From contig JACPMP010000037.1 of NCBI GenBank assembly GCA_016185915.1, positions 1 through 9,732 on the forward strand: 9,732 nt of DNA. Reading direction: 5' to 3'. The first letter of the stretch is position 1; each line of letters opens with the position of its first letter. The notes beneath the pieces are model-generated. The model was given only the letters and a program-made list of their open reading frames with translations, made no database searches and was not told where the DNA came from. A program made the translations under genes and the position numbers. The stretch is from Candidatus Woesearchaeota archaeon. GTDB taxonomy: Archaea; Nanobdellota; Nanobdellia; Woesearchaeales; GW2011-AR4. Of the stretch, positions 1-5,934 are shown in pieces.

Positions 1-1
1 T

Positions 2-97
2 CTATATAGAAAACAAGCATCAAGGCAATTTGTTGTAAGGCAATATAAAATCAACAATCAAAAAATAACGATAAACGAAGAAAAGTCAAATGGGTAA
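2..97 (+). CDS. possible 3' end of an upstream gene (partial)
   Basis: This frame is open from the left edge of the window and ends at a TAA at 95-97, giving about 31 residues (LYRKQASRQFVVRQYKINNQ onward, rich in K, R, N and Q). Its stop overlaps the ATG of the following gene at 90 by a few bases, an arrangement often seen within operons. Nothing identifies a family. Because the piece is short and A-rich, the open frame could be chance. The alternative is that these 89 bases are only the leader of the next gene. Confidence 0.3.
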   Translation, partial: LYRKQASRQFVVRQYKINNQKITINEEKSNG

Positions 98-1106
98 AGA
101 AAAATATAGCCGAACAACAAAGGAATTAGGCATTATAAATTGTTTGTTGTCGGCTATCTTGCCAACCACAACAAGACCTAATTATTTTTGTGGTTGGCAA
201 TATCTGCAATTTATCGCATCATTTCTGATAGTTTTAGTACTTACTATCCCGTTTTATGTGGCAAGCGTTTATGCAGCAATAGACAGAATAACAGTCAAGG
301 GAGGCGACAATATAGAGGGATTTGCAAAGGCAAATGATTTTCTAAACTTTAATGTTCTTGCCTCAATAACAAATGATACAATAACAAATGAGCAGGTTGT
401 TCTTGGCTCTAACATAAGATTTGACAGATGCAACCCATCAGGAAATGGCTCTGAATGTACTTTAAGGTTTCCAAGCAATGGAACAGAATCATTTGAGCCC
501 AGAGCAGTATCTTTTACTATTAATTTGTTTGACGACAATAGAACGCGTATTGACACAAAATCAAGCAGCGTAACGATTGACAATAAGCCGCCACAAATCA
601 GATTAAGCGTACCTCAAAACAGGTTTTCTTCGCAGCAAAATGTTGTTATAAATTATGAAGTCACAGATTTTGCCTGTGACGATGCATCTTGCAGCGGCAG
701 ATGCGTTGGAATAAAAAACATTGAATTTAATTCATCAGATAACACATTTCAGCAAACAGTAGAAGTGACAGCAAATAACTGCATTAATAGCTCAAGCATT
801 GCCATAGACATTAGCAGATTTAGGGAAGGTATGAATTCTGTTTTTGCAAGGGCTAGTGACAGATTTAATCAATTTTCTTCAGTTACATCTGTTACATTTA
901 CTGTTGATGCTACTGCTCCGGTTATTTCATCAAATTCTTTTGCAATTATGAGAAGAGGCATTAACTTGAACACCTTTTCTCCAAATAGAATTCCAGTTGA
1001 CATTTCTGTTAACATATCGGCAAGCGACTTAAACCTAAATTCTGTAACAGCAGATTTATCATCCTTAAATCCCTCTCCGAATTTAAGAAATTCAAGGGCG
1101 GTTTGA
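90..1106 (+). CDS. N-terminal part of a cysteine-rich Ig-like surface protein, ended by an in-frame TGA
   Basis: This is the first part of a surface protein of about 1105 residues. An ATG start is followed by a short basic stretch and one strong hydrophobic segment at residues 39-61, best read as a signal anchor or uncleaved signal peptide, so the rest should lie outside the cell. After it come Ig-like repeats marked by the linker D-x-x-x-P-x-I/V at residues 164 (DNKPPQI) and 273 (DATAPVI). A cysteine pair spaced C-x8-C-T occurs in the first repeat. Many Asn-x-Ser/Thr sites suit an exported protein. The frame stops at a TGA (1104-1106) in mid-domain, yet the same frame continues with the same domain family to 3407. 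I regard it as the first piece of one gene. No enzymatic motif is visible; adhesion or an envelope role is inference. Confidence 0.75.
   Translation: MGKEKYSRTTKELGIINCLLSAILPTTTRPNYFCGWQYLQFIASFLIVLVLTIPFYVASVYAAIDRITVKGGDNIEGFAKANDFLNFNVLASITNDTITNEQVVLGSNIRFDRCNPSGNGSECTLRFPSNGTESFEPRAVSFTINLFDDNRTRIDTKSSSVTIDNKPPQIRLSVPQNRFSSQQNVVINYEVTDFACDDASCSGRCVGIKNIEFNSSDNTFQQTVEVTANNCINSSSIAIDISRFREGMNSVFARASDRFNQFSSVTSVTFTVDATAPVISSNSFAIMRRGINLNTFSPNRIPVDISVNISASDLNLNSVTADLSSLNPSPNLRNSRAV
159..200. repeat. 13-bp perfect inverted repeat (hairpin) inside the signal-anchor region
   Basis: Bases 159-171 (TTGCCAACCACAA) are the exact reverse complement of 188-200, separated by a 16-base loop. It lies about 70 bases into the coding region of the large surface protein, just before its membrane segment. 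A transcript could form a strong hairpin here. No T-run follows, so it does not look like a terminator. It could pause translation or act as a binding site; function is unknown. Confidence 0.55.
1104..1106 (+). other. in-frame TGA at a conserved cysteine position
   Basis: This TGA is the only stop between 90 and 3405 in this frame. It falls 10 codons before a Cys followed by Arg-Trp (1134-1142). In a later repeat of the same protein, a Cys (TGT, 1749) lies exactly 10 codons before a Cys-Thr-Trp (1779-1787). Both are followed by x-R-V. The TGA therefore sits where a cysteine is expected. A one-base change from TGC or TGT, a sequencing or assembly error, or recoding are the options. TGA is a normal stop at 5050-5052, which argues against a genome-wide reassignment. 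Confidence 0.75.
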
Positions 1107-3407
1107 ACAAGGGTTGAGGACAACTTAAGCGTATGCAGATGGTCTATTGACTTAAACCCAGGAACAGCTGGCTCAAAGAGTATTATAATTAATGCTTCTG
1201 ACACATCAGGAAATAAGGAAAGTGTTACAATAAGTAAGCAATTAACTTTAGATGATAAAGGGCCTATTGTACAATCTTTGTCAACTCTTACAACAGCAGG
1301 AAGCAGAGTATTAGCAAGGCCAAGTGGAAATACAGTTACAGCAGTTTTTGACGAGGCAACTGGATTAAGTACAGAAGATGTATTTTTGCGTGTTGGAAGT
1401 TCCAGATTAAGCGCAAATAGCTGCAATAAGCAAACTAACTGGATTTGTACATGGAATAATGTCAACTTTGGTTCTTCAACTCAGATGTCAATAGATACTG
1501 ACACAGCAGATGTTCTAGGAAATGCTGTAAGCAGCATTACAAGTATTGGAGTGACTATTGACAATCAGCCACCTATTTTGAGAAGCATCAACATAAGTAA
1601 TATTGATGGCTTAACTCAAGCATTTCCTGGCTTTTTTAAGATTGGTGATAAAATTGAGGTTGTTGCTAATTTAACAGAAGCCAATGATGTTTCTGCTACT
1701 GCTGATTTTTCAAAGTTCATAAGCGGAGCTTCAAAGGTTGCTGGCTCTTGTGAAAGAGTACAAGCAGATGAGAATATTTGCACTTGGCAGACAGAGCCAA
1801 TAAACTTGCAGGCAAATGATGTTATATCCTTTAATTTCAGCGATGCAGCAGGCAATACATTAATTGCTACAAGGTCGCTAAGGACATTTGGGTTGGAGAA
1901 TGCAACTGTGCCGGATTTCTGGAGCAATGAAGTTGAATGCTCGCCCAGAACAATTGACAGACAGCTTGGACCTTTGATAAACCAAAGGGTTTTTTGTCAG
2001 GTTAGCTTAACTCCTAAATCAACTAGAAGAGCTGTTTCAACTGTTTTTATTAGTCCTGCAAGCTGCACAGGCGGCTCATCAATTCTTCAAAGTTTTGATA
2101 CCTTTAACACAGAAGTTGGAAGCACATCACCCATTATAAAATTGACATTAAAGAAAGATGAATTCAAAATCAACAATGCAAACTTAAGCTGCTCCTTAAA
2201 TATTTTCTCAAGGATAGGGAGTTCTACGACTATTACAAAAAACCCAGAGATTGAGAATGTCAAAATTAATATTGAATTTTTCAACTTGCCTTTGGGGGAA
2301 TTAGATAAGGTTACTCAGGATAAAATAGAGCAAGCCAAGAAAGATGCAGAGGGGATTTGGAAGATAATTGGAACTTTGAATAAGCTTATGTTTTATGCTA
2401 AGAAGATTTGTCAATTGCTGAGTACACTATATAATATTGTTGCGCTTTTATATGGAATTGCATTTACACTTACCAATGCCGATATAGCAGCACAAAAAAC
2501 AGTTTTAGGCTTTTTTACAATTACACCAACAGCAGTTGCAGGTTGTTCTGCTGAAAGCAATACAAGATTAGCAGTTCAATCGACATGGCAAGGTCTTAAT
2601 AAATTCTGTGACATTGTAACTTGCAAACAGACATTTTTATGGGGACCAACTGTACAGAACTGGATTAACAATGCACCTTTGCTTGTAGGACCTGGACAAT
2701 ACCTTGGGCCAAAAACAGAAGTTAAGGGAGAAGGATTTTTTGGGCAGCGAGTTGAGCCTGCAGGTAATGGTAAAACTATCAGTTCTTACGATTACATAAA
2801 CCAAATATCTGTTGGAAGTGGAGGCAAGCCAAGACCAGTTAGTGAGTACATGGACCCAAACCATAATTTGATAGTTGCGACTTTATTTGCTTGCTTACCT
2901 GGAATTATCTATGGATTGGATAAATACAGACAGGTTAAATGCTTATATGCAGATTGTTTGCAAAACGCAGTTGGAAGGGAAGGGTTGCCTGTTACTGCTT
3001 GCGAAGACCAAAAGGCTTATGCAACTTGCAAATATGTATATAGTGAATTATTTGCTGTATTTCCATGGACAGCAGTATTAGACCATTTCTTAGGAATAAT
3101 AAAAAATGCTTTATCAAATCCATTTTCTGTTATTGGAATAGCAGCATCGATAGGTTGTACAGCTACATGCCCAAATCCAAATGCTGAAACCAGATTGTTA
3201 ACTTGGACAGGATGCGAGTATGCAAGATTGTTCAATCAACTTGGTACAGTAATTGGAAACGTAAAAAACATGATCGATGAGGGCTTTAAAATCAGGCAAG
3301 ATTATTGCAGCAGATTAAAACAAAATGAAAAAGTATCACAACCAACTGAGCCGATACAAAAAACAAGCCAAGGAAGTGGTTCAGATACGACCACAAAGAC
3401 AAAATGA
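1107..3407 (+). CDS. C-terminal part of the same cysteine-rich Ig-like surface protein
   Basis: This stretch continues the frame of the gene at 90 after the TGA. There is no ATG before about 1485 and no ribosome-binding signal; the first alternative start is a TTG at 1278. An independent gene is therefore unlikely. It carries two more repeat linkers at full-length residues 388 (DDKGPIV) and 491 (DNQPPIL), giving about 103-115 residues per Ig-like repeat, with cysteine pairs C-x7-C-T-W and C-x9-C-T-W. From about residue 756 the protein changes to a helical and hydrophobic C-terminal region with hydrophobic stretches (about 775-795 and 985-1020) and at least 12 cysteines, including K-C-L-Y-A-D-C and I-G-C-T-A-T-C. 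Disulfide stabilisation outside the cell is likely. The stop overlaps the next gene's start (ATGA), implying translational coupling to the PIN gene at 3404. The family was not recognised. Confidence 0.7.
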   Translation, partial: TRVEDNLSVCRWSIDLNPGTAGSKSIIINASDTSGNKESVTISKQLTLDDKGPIVQSLSTLTTAGSRVLARPSGNTVTAVFDEATGLSTEDVFLRVGSSRLSANSCNKQTNWICTWNNVNFGSSTQMSIDTDTADVLGNAVSSITSIGVTIDNQPPILRSINISNIDGLTQAFPGFFKIGDKIEVVANLTEANDVSATADFSKFISGASKVAGSCERVQADENICTWQTEPINLQANDVISFNFSDAAGNTLIATRSLRTFGLENATVPDFWSNEVECSPRTIDRQLGPLINQRVFCQVSLTPKSTRRAVSTVFISPASCTGGSSILQSFDTFNTEVGSTSPIIKLTLKKDEFKINNANLSCSLNIFSRIGSSTTITKNPEIENVKINIEFFNLPLGELDKVTQDKIEQAKKDAEGIWKIIGTLNKLMFYAKKICQLLSTLYNIVALLYGIAFTLTNADIAAQKTVLGFFTITPTAVAGCSAESNTRLAVQSTWQGLNKFCDIVTCKQTFLWGPTVQNWINNAPLLVGPGQYLGPKTEVKGEGFFGQRVEPAGNGKTISSYDYINQISVGSGGKPRPVSEYMDPNHNLIVATLFACLPGIIYGLDKYRQVKCLYADCLQNAVGREGLPVTACEDQKAYATCKYVYSELFAVFPWTAVLDHFLGIIKNALSNPFSVIGIAASIGCTATCPNPNAETRLLTWTGCEYARLFNQLGTVIGNVKNMIDEGFKIRQDYCSRLKQNEKVSQPTEPIQKTSQGSGSDTTTKTK

Positions 3408-3880
3408 AAATAAAACAAGAAATAAAAAAGAGAATTGTAGTTGACTTAGATATTGTGACTTTAGCTTTTTGGGACAAAAAAGATGAAGCAAAGCTAATAG
3501 AAAAGATAAAAGGTGGTTTATTTGATATGATAACACCTTACATAATTCTTGAGCACTTATCAAAATGGACTTACAGAAAACTTGCAGAAGAAATATCTAA
3601 TTTTTACGAGACTTATTCATTCCAAGTTGTCGCAGCCCAAAATATTCTTGATAAAACTAAAGAAATACAAATAGAATACAGTAGGTTATTGATGGAATTA
3701 GTTAATACGGGTGTAAAAGAAGAAGATGTTATACTGGTGATTATTTCAAGTATCTTTGATGTTGACTATCTTGTCACTTTCAATAGAAAGCATTTAAAGA
3801 ATAATGAAGAAAAAATAAATAAAGTATTAAAGAAAAATGGACTCAGAACTATTAGGATTGCTTTACCATCAGAACTTTAG
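3404..3880 (+). CDS. PIN-domain ribonuclease, VapC-like toxin (family I, copy a)
   Basis: This 158-residue protein has the length and layout of a single PIN domain, the metal-dependent RNase fold of VapC toxins. Acidic residues are where PIN catalysis expects them: D14 and D16 in IVVDLDIVT, E50 in ITPYIILEHLSKW, and E106-E107-D108 in GVKEEDVILV. The block LVTFNRKHLKN (residues 123-133) followed by RTIRIALPSEL is the usual PIN C-terminal end, with Asn at 127. Copy b at 4579 aligns along its whole length and conserves E50, W55 and D108. The ATG overlaps the TGA of the surface-protein gene, so it is probably translated from that mRNA. The last 29 bases overlap, tail to tail, the - strand antitoxin-like gene at 3852. 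RNase toxicity follows from the family and was not shown here. Confidence 0.85.
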   Translation: MKIKQEIKKRIVVDLDIVTLAFWDKKDEAKLIEKIKGGLFDMITPYIILEHLSKWTYRKLAEEISNFYETYSFQVVAAQNILDKTKEIQIEYSRLLMELVNTGVKEEDVILVIISSIFDVDYLVTFNRKHLKNNEEKINKVLKKNGLRTIRIALPSEL

Positions 3881-4112
3881 ACCTAGCATTTTCAAGCTCT
3901 TTAAGGTCATTCAAGACTTTTATAGACATGCCGCTCTTCACCCTATCTGCAATCATAATAGCTTCATTTTTGGTTATTATTTTCTTCATATCCAATTTTT
4001 CAGCTTTTTTAAAATTTTCAATCTCTTTCAAAAATTTTCTAGTCATTCCTCTCTTAATCTCATCAGCAAGTCCTATCAATTCCTTAGTAGTCATGTTTTT
4101 TGGGTTCTTCAT
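3852..4112 (-). CDS. antitoxin-like protein with a tandemly duplicated unit (family I, copy a)
   Basis: This small basic, helical 86-residue protein is encoded opposite to and convergent with the PIN gene at 3404. Its N-terminus (MKNPKNMT, then LADEIK-x-GM) matches the 44-aa gene at 5030-5164 almost residue for residue, so the frame is real. The chain is an internal duplication with a period of 39 residues: TTKELIGLADEIKRGM (8-23) is repeated as ITKNEAIMIADRVKSGM (46-62), and A16, D17, G22, M23, L28 and A37 recur. An internal Met42 could give a 45-residue form, the size of the single-copy relative. It lies under its own strong promoter, 22 nt upstream of the ATG. No DNA-binding fold is obvious. 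Neutralising the PIN protein by direct binding is inferred from the pairing. Confidence 0.75.
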   Translation of the reverse strand: MKNPKNMTTKELIGLADEIKRGMTRKFLKEIENFKKAEKLDMKKIITKNEAIMIADRVKSGMSIKVLNDLKELENARSKVLMVKQS

Positions 4113-4134
4113 ATTGAAAACAACGTTAATTCAC

Positions 4135-4150
4135 TATATAAACCTTTCGC
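4135..4150 (-). promoter_or_regulatory. archaeal BRE/TATA promoter for the 86-aa antitoxin
   Basis: Read on the - strand this is GCGAAAGGTTTATATA: a purine-rich BRE-like stretch, then a canonical TATA box. From the end of the box to the ATG at 4112 is 22 nt, the spacing for a transcript starting at or next to the ATG (leaderless). The divergent + strand gene begins at 4158, only 8 bases beyond the other side of the motif. Confidence 0.8.
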
Positions 4151-4157
4151 ATAAAAA

Positions 4158-4571
4158 ATGAACTTAACAAAAAAACTACTAAAAAATAAACTTGGAGAAA
4201 GCTTTGGTTTTGGTTTAGTATTAGTTATACTCTCAATAGGGATTTTTTCACTTGCTTTTATTAGCGAGAATAATAAAATAACGGGATTTGTGGCTTATGC
4301 TCCTGAAAATACTTACGCTACTCCAGCTAATTTAATTGAATTTAATGATGTTAATTCGCTTGCAACATTGTCTGCTGGGAATTATTATGTTGATGGCAAT
4401 GGCGTTGTGTATTGGATGGATGACGAGTCAAAACCAGCAATAGCAAAAGTCAATTTTATTGATGAGAGCCAAAGAAACAAGCATATCTATATTGAAACAC
4501 AAGGAAGAGTTGGCTATGTTTTGGATAGTATTTTGATAGATAAAAATGCGGGAGAATTAAAGATTCAATAG
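4158..4571 (+). CDS. small membrane-anchored surface protein with an N-G-x-V-Y-W type domain
   Basis: This 137-residue protein has a basic N-terminus, one membrane segment at about residues 16-35, the juxtamembrane motif NNKITGFV, and an extracellular domain of about 80 residues. That domain (DVNSLATLSAGNYYVDGNGV, then VYWMDD and a closing GRVGYV) aligns with the N-terminal domain of the large protein at 7065 (EVNDIKELSQLNEGWYEIRN, then GYVFYLED and GNINFYE), and more loosely with that protein's middle region. It is therefore a member of a local paralogous family, possibly a stand-alone surface domain or a truncated larger protein. It begins 8 bases from the - strand promoter motif and is followed after 7 bases by the PIN gene at 4579, so the two are likely co-transcribed. 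No catalytic residues are apparent and the function is unknown. Confidence 0.75.
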   Translation: MNLTKKLLKNKLGESFGFGLVLVILSIGIFSLAFISENNKITGFVAYAPENTYATPANLIEFNDVNSLATLSAGNYYVDGNGVVYWMDDESKPAIAKVNFIDESQRNKHIYIETQGRVGYVLDSILIDKNAGELKIQ

Positions 4572-4578
4572 AAACAAA

Positions 4579-5052
4579 ATGAAAATAAAAAGAAAAATAA
4601 TCATAGATTTGGATGTAGTAACTGTAGGTAAATGGGATAAAGGAACTTATGGAAATATCTCCAGAAAATTTATGATTAAGGTTTCAAAGGGAACATTTTA
4701 TCTTATCACGCCAACTTTGCTTCTAGAATTAGTGAGAAAATGGAGCCATGAAAAACTAAAAGTTCAGATTGAAGAGTTTTACTCAAAAAACTCGAATGAA
4801 ACAATTGAGAGGCTGCAAATTATCAAAGATTTAGTCTCTAAGGGAATAGATTTTGAGGAAATATTTGGAAAATTTATTGATATTGGGATTAAAGAAGAGG
4901 ACATAACATTAATATTTGCAAGTTCTCTGAGAGACGCTGTGCTAATAACGTTCAACAAGATTCACCTTAAAAACAAGGAGGAGGAAATAAATGGAATACT
5001 GTCGGAATATAGTCTCAAGACTATTAAAATTATTTCACCAGAACAGATTTGA
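4579..5052 (+). CDS. PIN-domain ribonuclease, VapC-like toxin (family I, copy b)
   Basis: This is a 157-residue paralogue of the PIN protein at 3404. Conserved features are D10 and D12 in IIIDLDVVT, E50 and W55 in LITPTLLLELVRKW, E106-E107-D108 in GIKEEDITLIFASS, and the C-terminal block ITFNKIHLKN (123-132), with KTIKIISPEQI at the end. These match the acidic cluster of PIN RNases, although the fourth position is Asn126. The closely matching ends of the two copies show that the TGA at 5050-5052 is a genuine stop. The gene follows the 137-aa surface-protein gene by 7 bases and probably shares its mRNA. Its last 23 bases overlap the convergent antitoxin-like gene at 5030. Its first codons are nearly identical in DNA to those of the unrelated YhcG fragment at 5932, a sign of recombination at gene starts. 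Confidence 0.85.
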   Translation: MKIKRKIIIDLDVVTVGKWDKGTYGNISRKFMIKVSKGTFYLITPTLLLELVRKWSHEKLKVQIEEFYSKNSNETIERLQIIKDLVSKGIDFEEIFGKFIDIGIKEEDITLIFASSLRDAVLITFNKIHLKNKEEEINGILSEYSLKTIKIISPEQI

Positions 5053-5164
5053 AAGATTCTTTGAGCTTTTTGTAGTCTTCCAAAAGAGACATCCCCATGC
5101 CTTTTTTGATTTCATCAGCCAAATCAATAAGTTCCTCAAATGTCATGTTTTTTGGGTTTTTCAT
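5030..5164 (-). CDS. 44-aa antitoxin-like protein (family I, copy b)
   Basis: This 44-residue gene begins MKNPKNMTFEELIDLADEIK, continues with KKGM and ends KSVLVK-TAA. It matches the first unit of the 86-aa gene at 3852 (MKNPKNMT, ELI-x-LADEIK-x-GM), and its tail resembles that protein's C-terminus (SKVLMVK). This conservation, the promoter 22 nt upstream and the same position opposite a family I PIN gene show it is a real gene despite its size. It is probably the single-unit form of the antitoxin, mostly helical. Its 3' end overlaps the PIN gene by 23 bases in antisense. Binding to the PIN protein is inference. Confidence 0.75.
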   Translation of the reverse strand: MKNPKNMTFEELIDLADEIKKGMGMSLLEDYKKLKESFKSVLVK

Positions 5165-5186
5165 AATGTAATTAATGTTATAACAC

Positions 5187-5202
5187 TATATAAACCTTTC
5201 GC
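5187..5202 (-). promoter_or_regulatory. archaeal BRE/TATA promoter for the 44-aa antitoxin
   Basis: The - strand reads GCGAAAGGTTTATATA, identical over 16 bases to the motif at 4135-4150. The box ends 22 nt before the ATG at 5164, again fitting a leaderless transcript. Confidence 0.8.
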
Positions 5203-5229
5203 CCAAAATCAAGAAAAAATCATTAACAG

Positions 5230-5306
5230 TTGAACATTAAATAAAAAAACACAATAACTAAAATAAAAAAGTCAATAAAAAATGAAAAAATTATTTTATA
5301 ACAAAA
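5230..5306 (+). repeat. recurrent A-rich leader, copy 1 (includes the first 25 coding bases)
   Basis: TTGAACATTAAATAAA followed by ACACAATAACTAAAATAAAA and TCAATAAAAA-ATG recurs in front of the genes at 5932 and 7065. Between this copy and the one at 7013 the identity runs 25 bases into the coding region. ATTAAATA at 5236-5243, about 40 bases before the ATG, is a possible weak TATA box for the + strand gene. The repeat may supply a common promoter or leader and is a natural target for homologous recombination. Confidence 0.65.
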
Positions 5307-5329
5307 CTGCAAAGTATTGGTTAGAATAG
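5282..5329 (+). pseudogene. truncated start of a surface-protein gene (15 codons)
   Basis: ATG opens MKKLFYNKTAKYWLE and then TAG. The first 25 bases are identical to the start of the large surface-protein gene at 7065 (MKKLFYNKIAKG), and the same leader precedes both. The membrane segment and all extracellular domains are missing. It is best read as the remnant of a paralogue whose body was deleted. The decayed PIN gene begins one base after the stop. Its position matches that of the surface-protein genes in front of the other PIN genes. Confidence 0.6.
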
Positions 5330-5330
5330 A

Positions 5331-5712
5331 ATGAAAAGAATAATGTCAGACACTAACTTTTATGGATTATTGGCTAATGATGAATCCAGGCTTAAAATAG
5401 TTGAAAAAATAACATAATATAGAATTTACCGGAAACATTCAAAAAACTGCAGAAAATTATTACAAGGCATACAAGGAATTTGGCGGTATTAAGCCAAAAG
5501 AAGAGATTCTTAATGATTTTTTAATCGTTTCTGCGGCTTCATTGAATAATCTTGACATTGTTGTAAGTGATGATGAAAAAAGCATGAAAATGGAAAAAGC
5601 CTTAATGGCATACAGCCTAGTCAATTCAATCATCAGCAAAAAAATACCTAGATTTATAGCTTATGCAGAATTTAAGAATTTACTGAGAGGTGAGCCTAAT
5701 GAAATCCTTTAA
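5331..5712 (+). pseudogene. decayed PIN-domain toxin gene (family II, copy a)
   Basis: An ATG at 5331 starts MKRIMSDTNFYGLLANDESR, a PIN N-terminus with the catalytic Asp in SDTNFYG, but the frame ends at a TAA (5415-5417) after 28 codons. From about 5419, in another frame, the C-terminal half of the same family is open to a TAA at 5710-5712. It contains YYKAYKEFGG, ILNDFLIVSAAS, DIVVSDDEKS and PRFIAYAEFK, matching the gene at 6300 (YYKSYIRFGG, MFNDFLVVACAS, DVVVSEDEKT, PRFIGYIEFK). About 75 middle residues, including the region of the catalytic Glu, are missing. An internal deletion with a frameshift therefore seems to have killed the toxin. Its end overlaps the convergent 40-aa antitoxin gene by 33 bases. 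Confidence 0.75.
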
Positions 5713-5802
5713 TGCCTTAACATACTTAGGGTCTTTCATATGCTCTTCTATATCCCTGCATACCTTTTCCCATTTAGATTGCAACTTTAACTCTTGCTTC
5801 AT
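5680..5802 (-). CDS. 40-aa antitoxin-like protein (family II, copy a)
   Basis: This 40-residue gene starts with an ATG at 5802 and ends with TAA. Its C-terminal block M-K-D-P-K-Y-V-K-A-L-K-D-F-I-R-L-T-S aligns with K-D-P-E-F-I-R-A-A-Y-E-F-I-R-K-T-T in the 37-aa gene at 6819, giving the shared pattern K-D-P-x4-A-x3-F-I-R-x-T. Such short helical peptides beside PIN genes resemble VapB-type antitoxins of archaea, judged by pattern only. The promoter 23 nt upstream is intact. The PIN gene it faces is broken, so this looks like an antitoxin outliving its toxin. It may still act on the related PIN protein encoded at 6300. Confidence 0.7.
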   Translation of the reverse strand: MKQELKLQSKWEKVCRDIEEHMKDPKYVKALKDFIRLTSQ

Positions 5803-5825
5803 AAGTATAAATCAGGAAAATCAAG

Positions 5826-5841
5826 TATATAAACCTTTCGC
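5826..5841 (-). promoter_or_regulatory. archaeal BRE/TATA promoter for the 40-aa antitoxin
   Basis: The - strand again reads GCGAAAGGTTTATATA, identical to the motifs at 4135 and 5187, although the antitoxin it serves belongs to a different family. The distance from the box to the ATG at 5802 is 23 nt, fitting leaderless transcription. Confidence 0.8.
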
Positions 5842-5884
5842 ACAAAAATAAGATTTTAACTCAATAATCAAAATCCAATAATAA

Positions 5885-5934
5885 TTGAACATTAAATAAA
5901 AAGCACAATGACTAAGATAAGTCAATAAAAAATG
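5885..5934 (+). repeat. recurrent A-rich leader, copy 2
   Basis: TTGAACATTAAATAAAAA, then CACAATGACTAA and GTCAATAAAAA-ATG match the leader at 5230, with small differences. Here it precedes the YhcG-like fragment. ATTAAATA (5891-5898) lies about 34-41 bases before the ATG and could be a weak TATA box. Confidence 0.65.

Noticed and set aside
1104..1106. Genome-wide reassignment of TGA to an amino acid
   Set aside because: TGA ends the PIN gene at 5050-5052 exactly where its paralogue ends, and no other in-frame TGA was found in the genes here. A local event is more likely.
869..1465. - strand 198-codon open frame and other - strand frames under the giant gene
   Set aside because: They are shadows of a repetitive + strand coding region, with no motif, promoter or paralogue.
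2355..3180. Assigning the C-terminal cysteine-rich region to a secretion or conjugation component
   Set aside because: The hydrophobic stretches and cysteines suggest an envelope role, but no specific family motif was recognised.
1278..3407. Independent gene starting at TTG 1278
   Set aside because: The frame is open back to the TGA at 1104, encodes repeat sequence continuous with the upstream part, and has no start signal at 1278. The two pieces are one interrupted gene.
3837..4161. + strand open frames opposite the 86-aa antitoxin
   Set aside because: They are rich in F, I, S and L, as expected from antisense of an A-rich helical gene, have no relatives in the window, and lie across the promoter. 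The - strand frame has a clear paralogue at 5030.
4991..5233. + strand 80-codon open frame over the 44-aa antitoxin
   Set aside because: It is the shadow of the PIN gene end and the antitoxin. It starts inside the PIN gene in another frame and crosses the antitoxin promoter.
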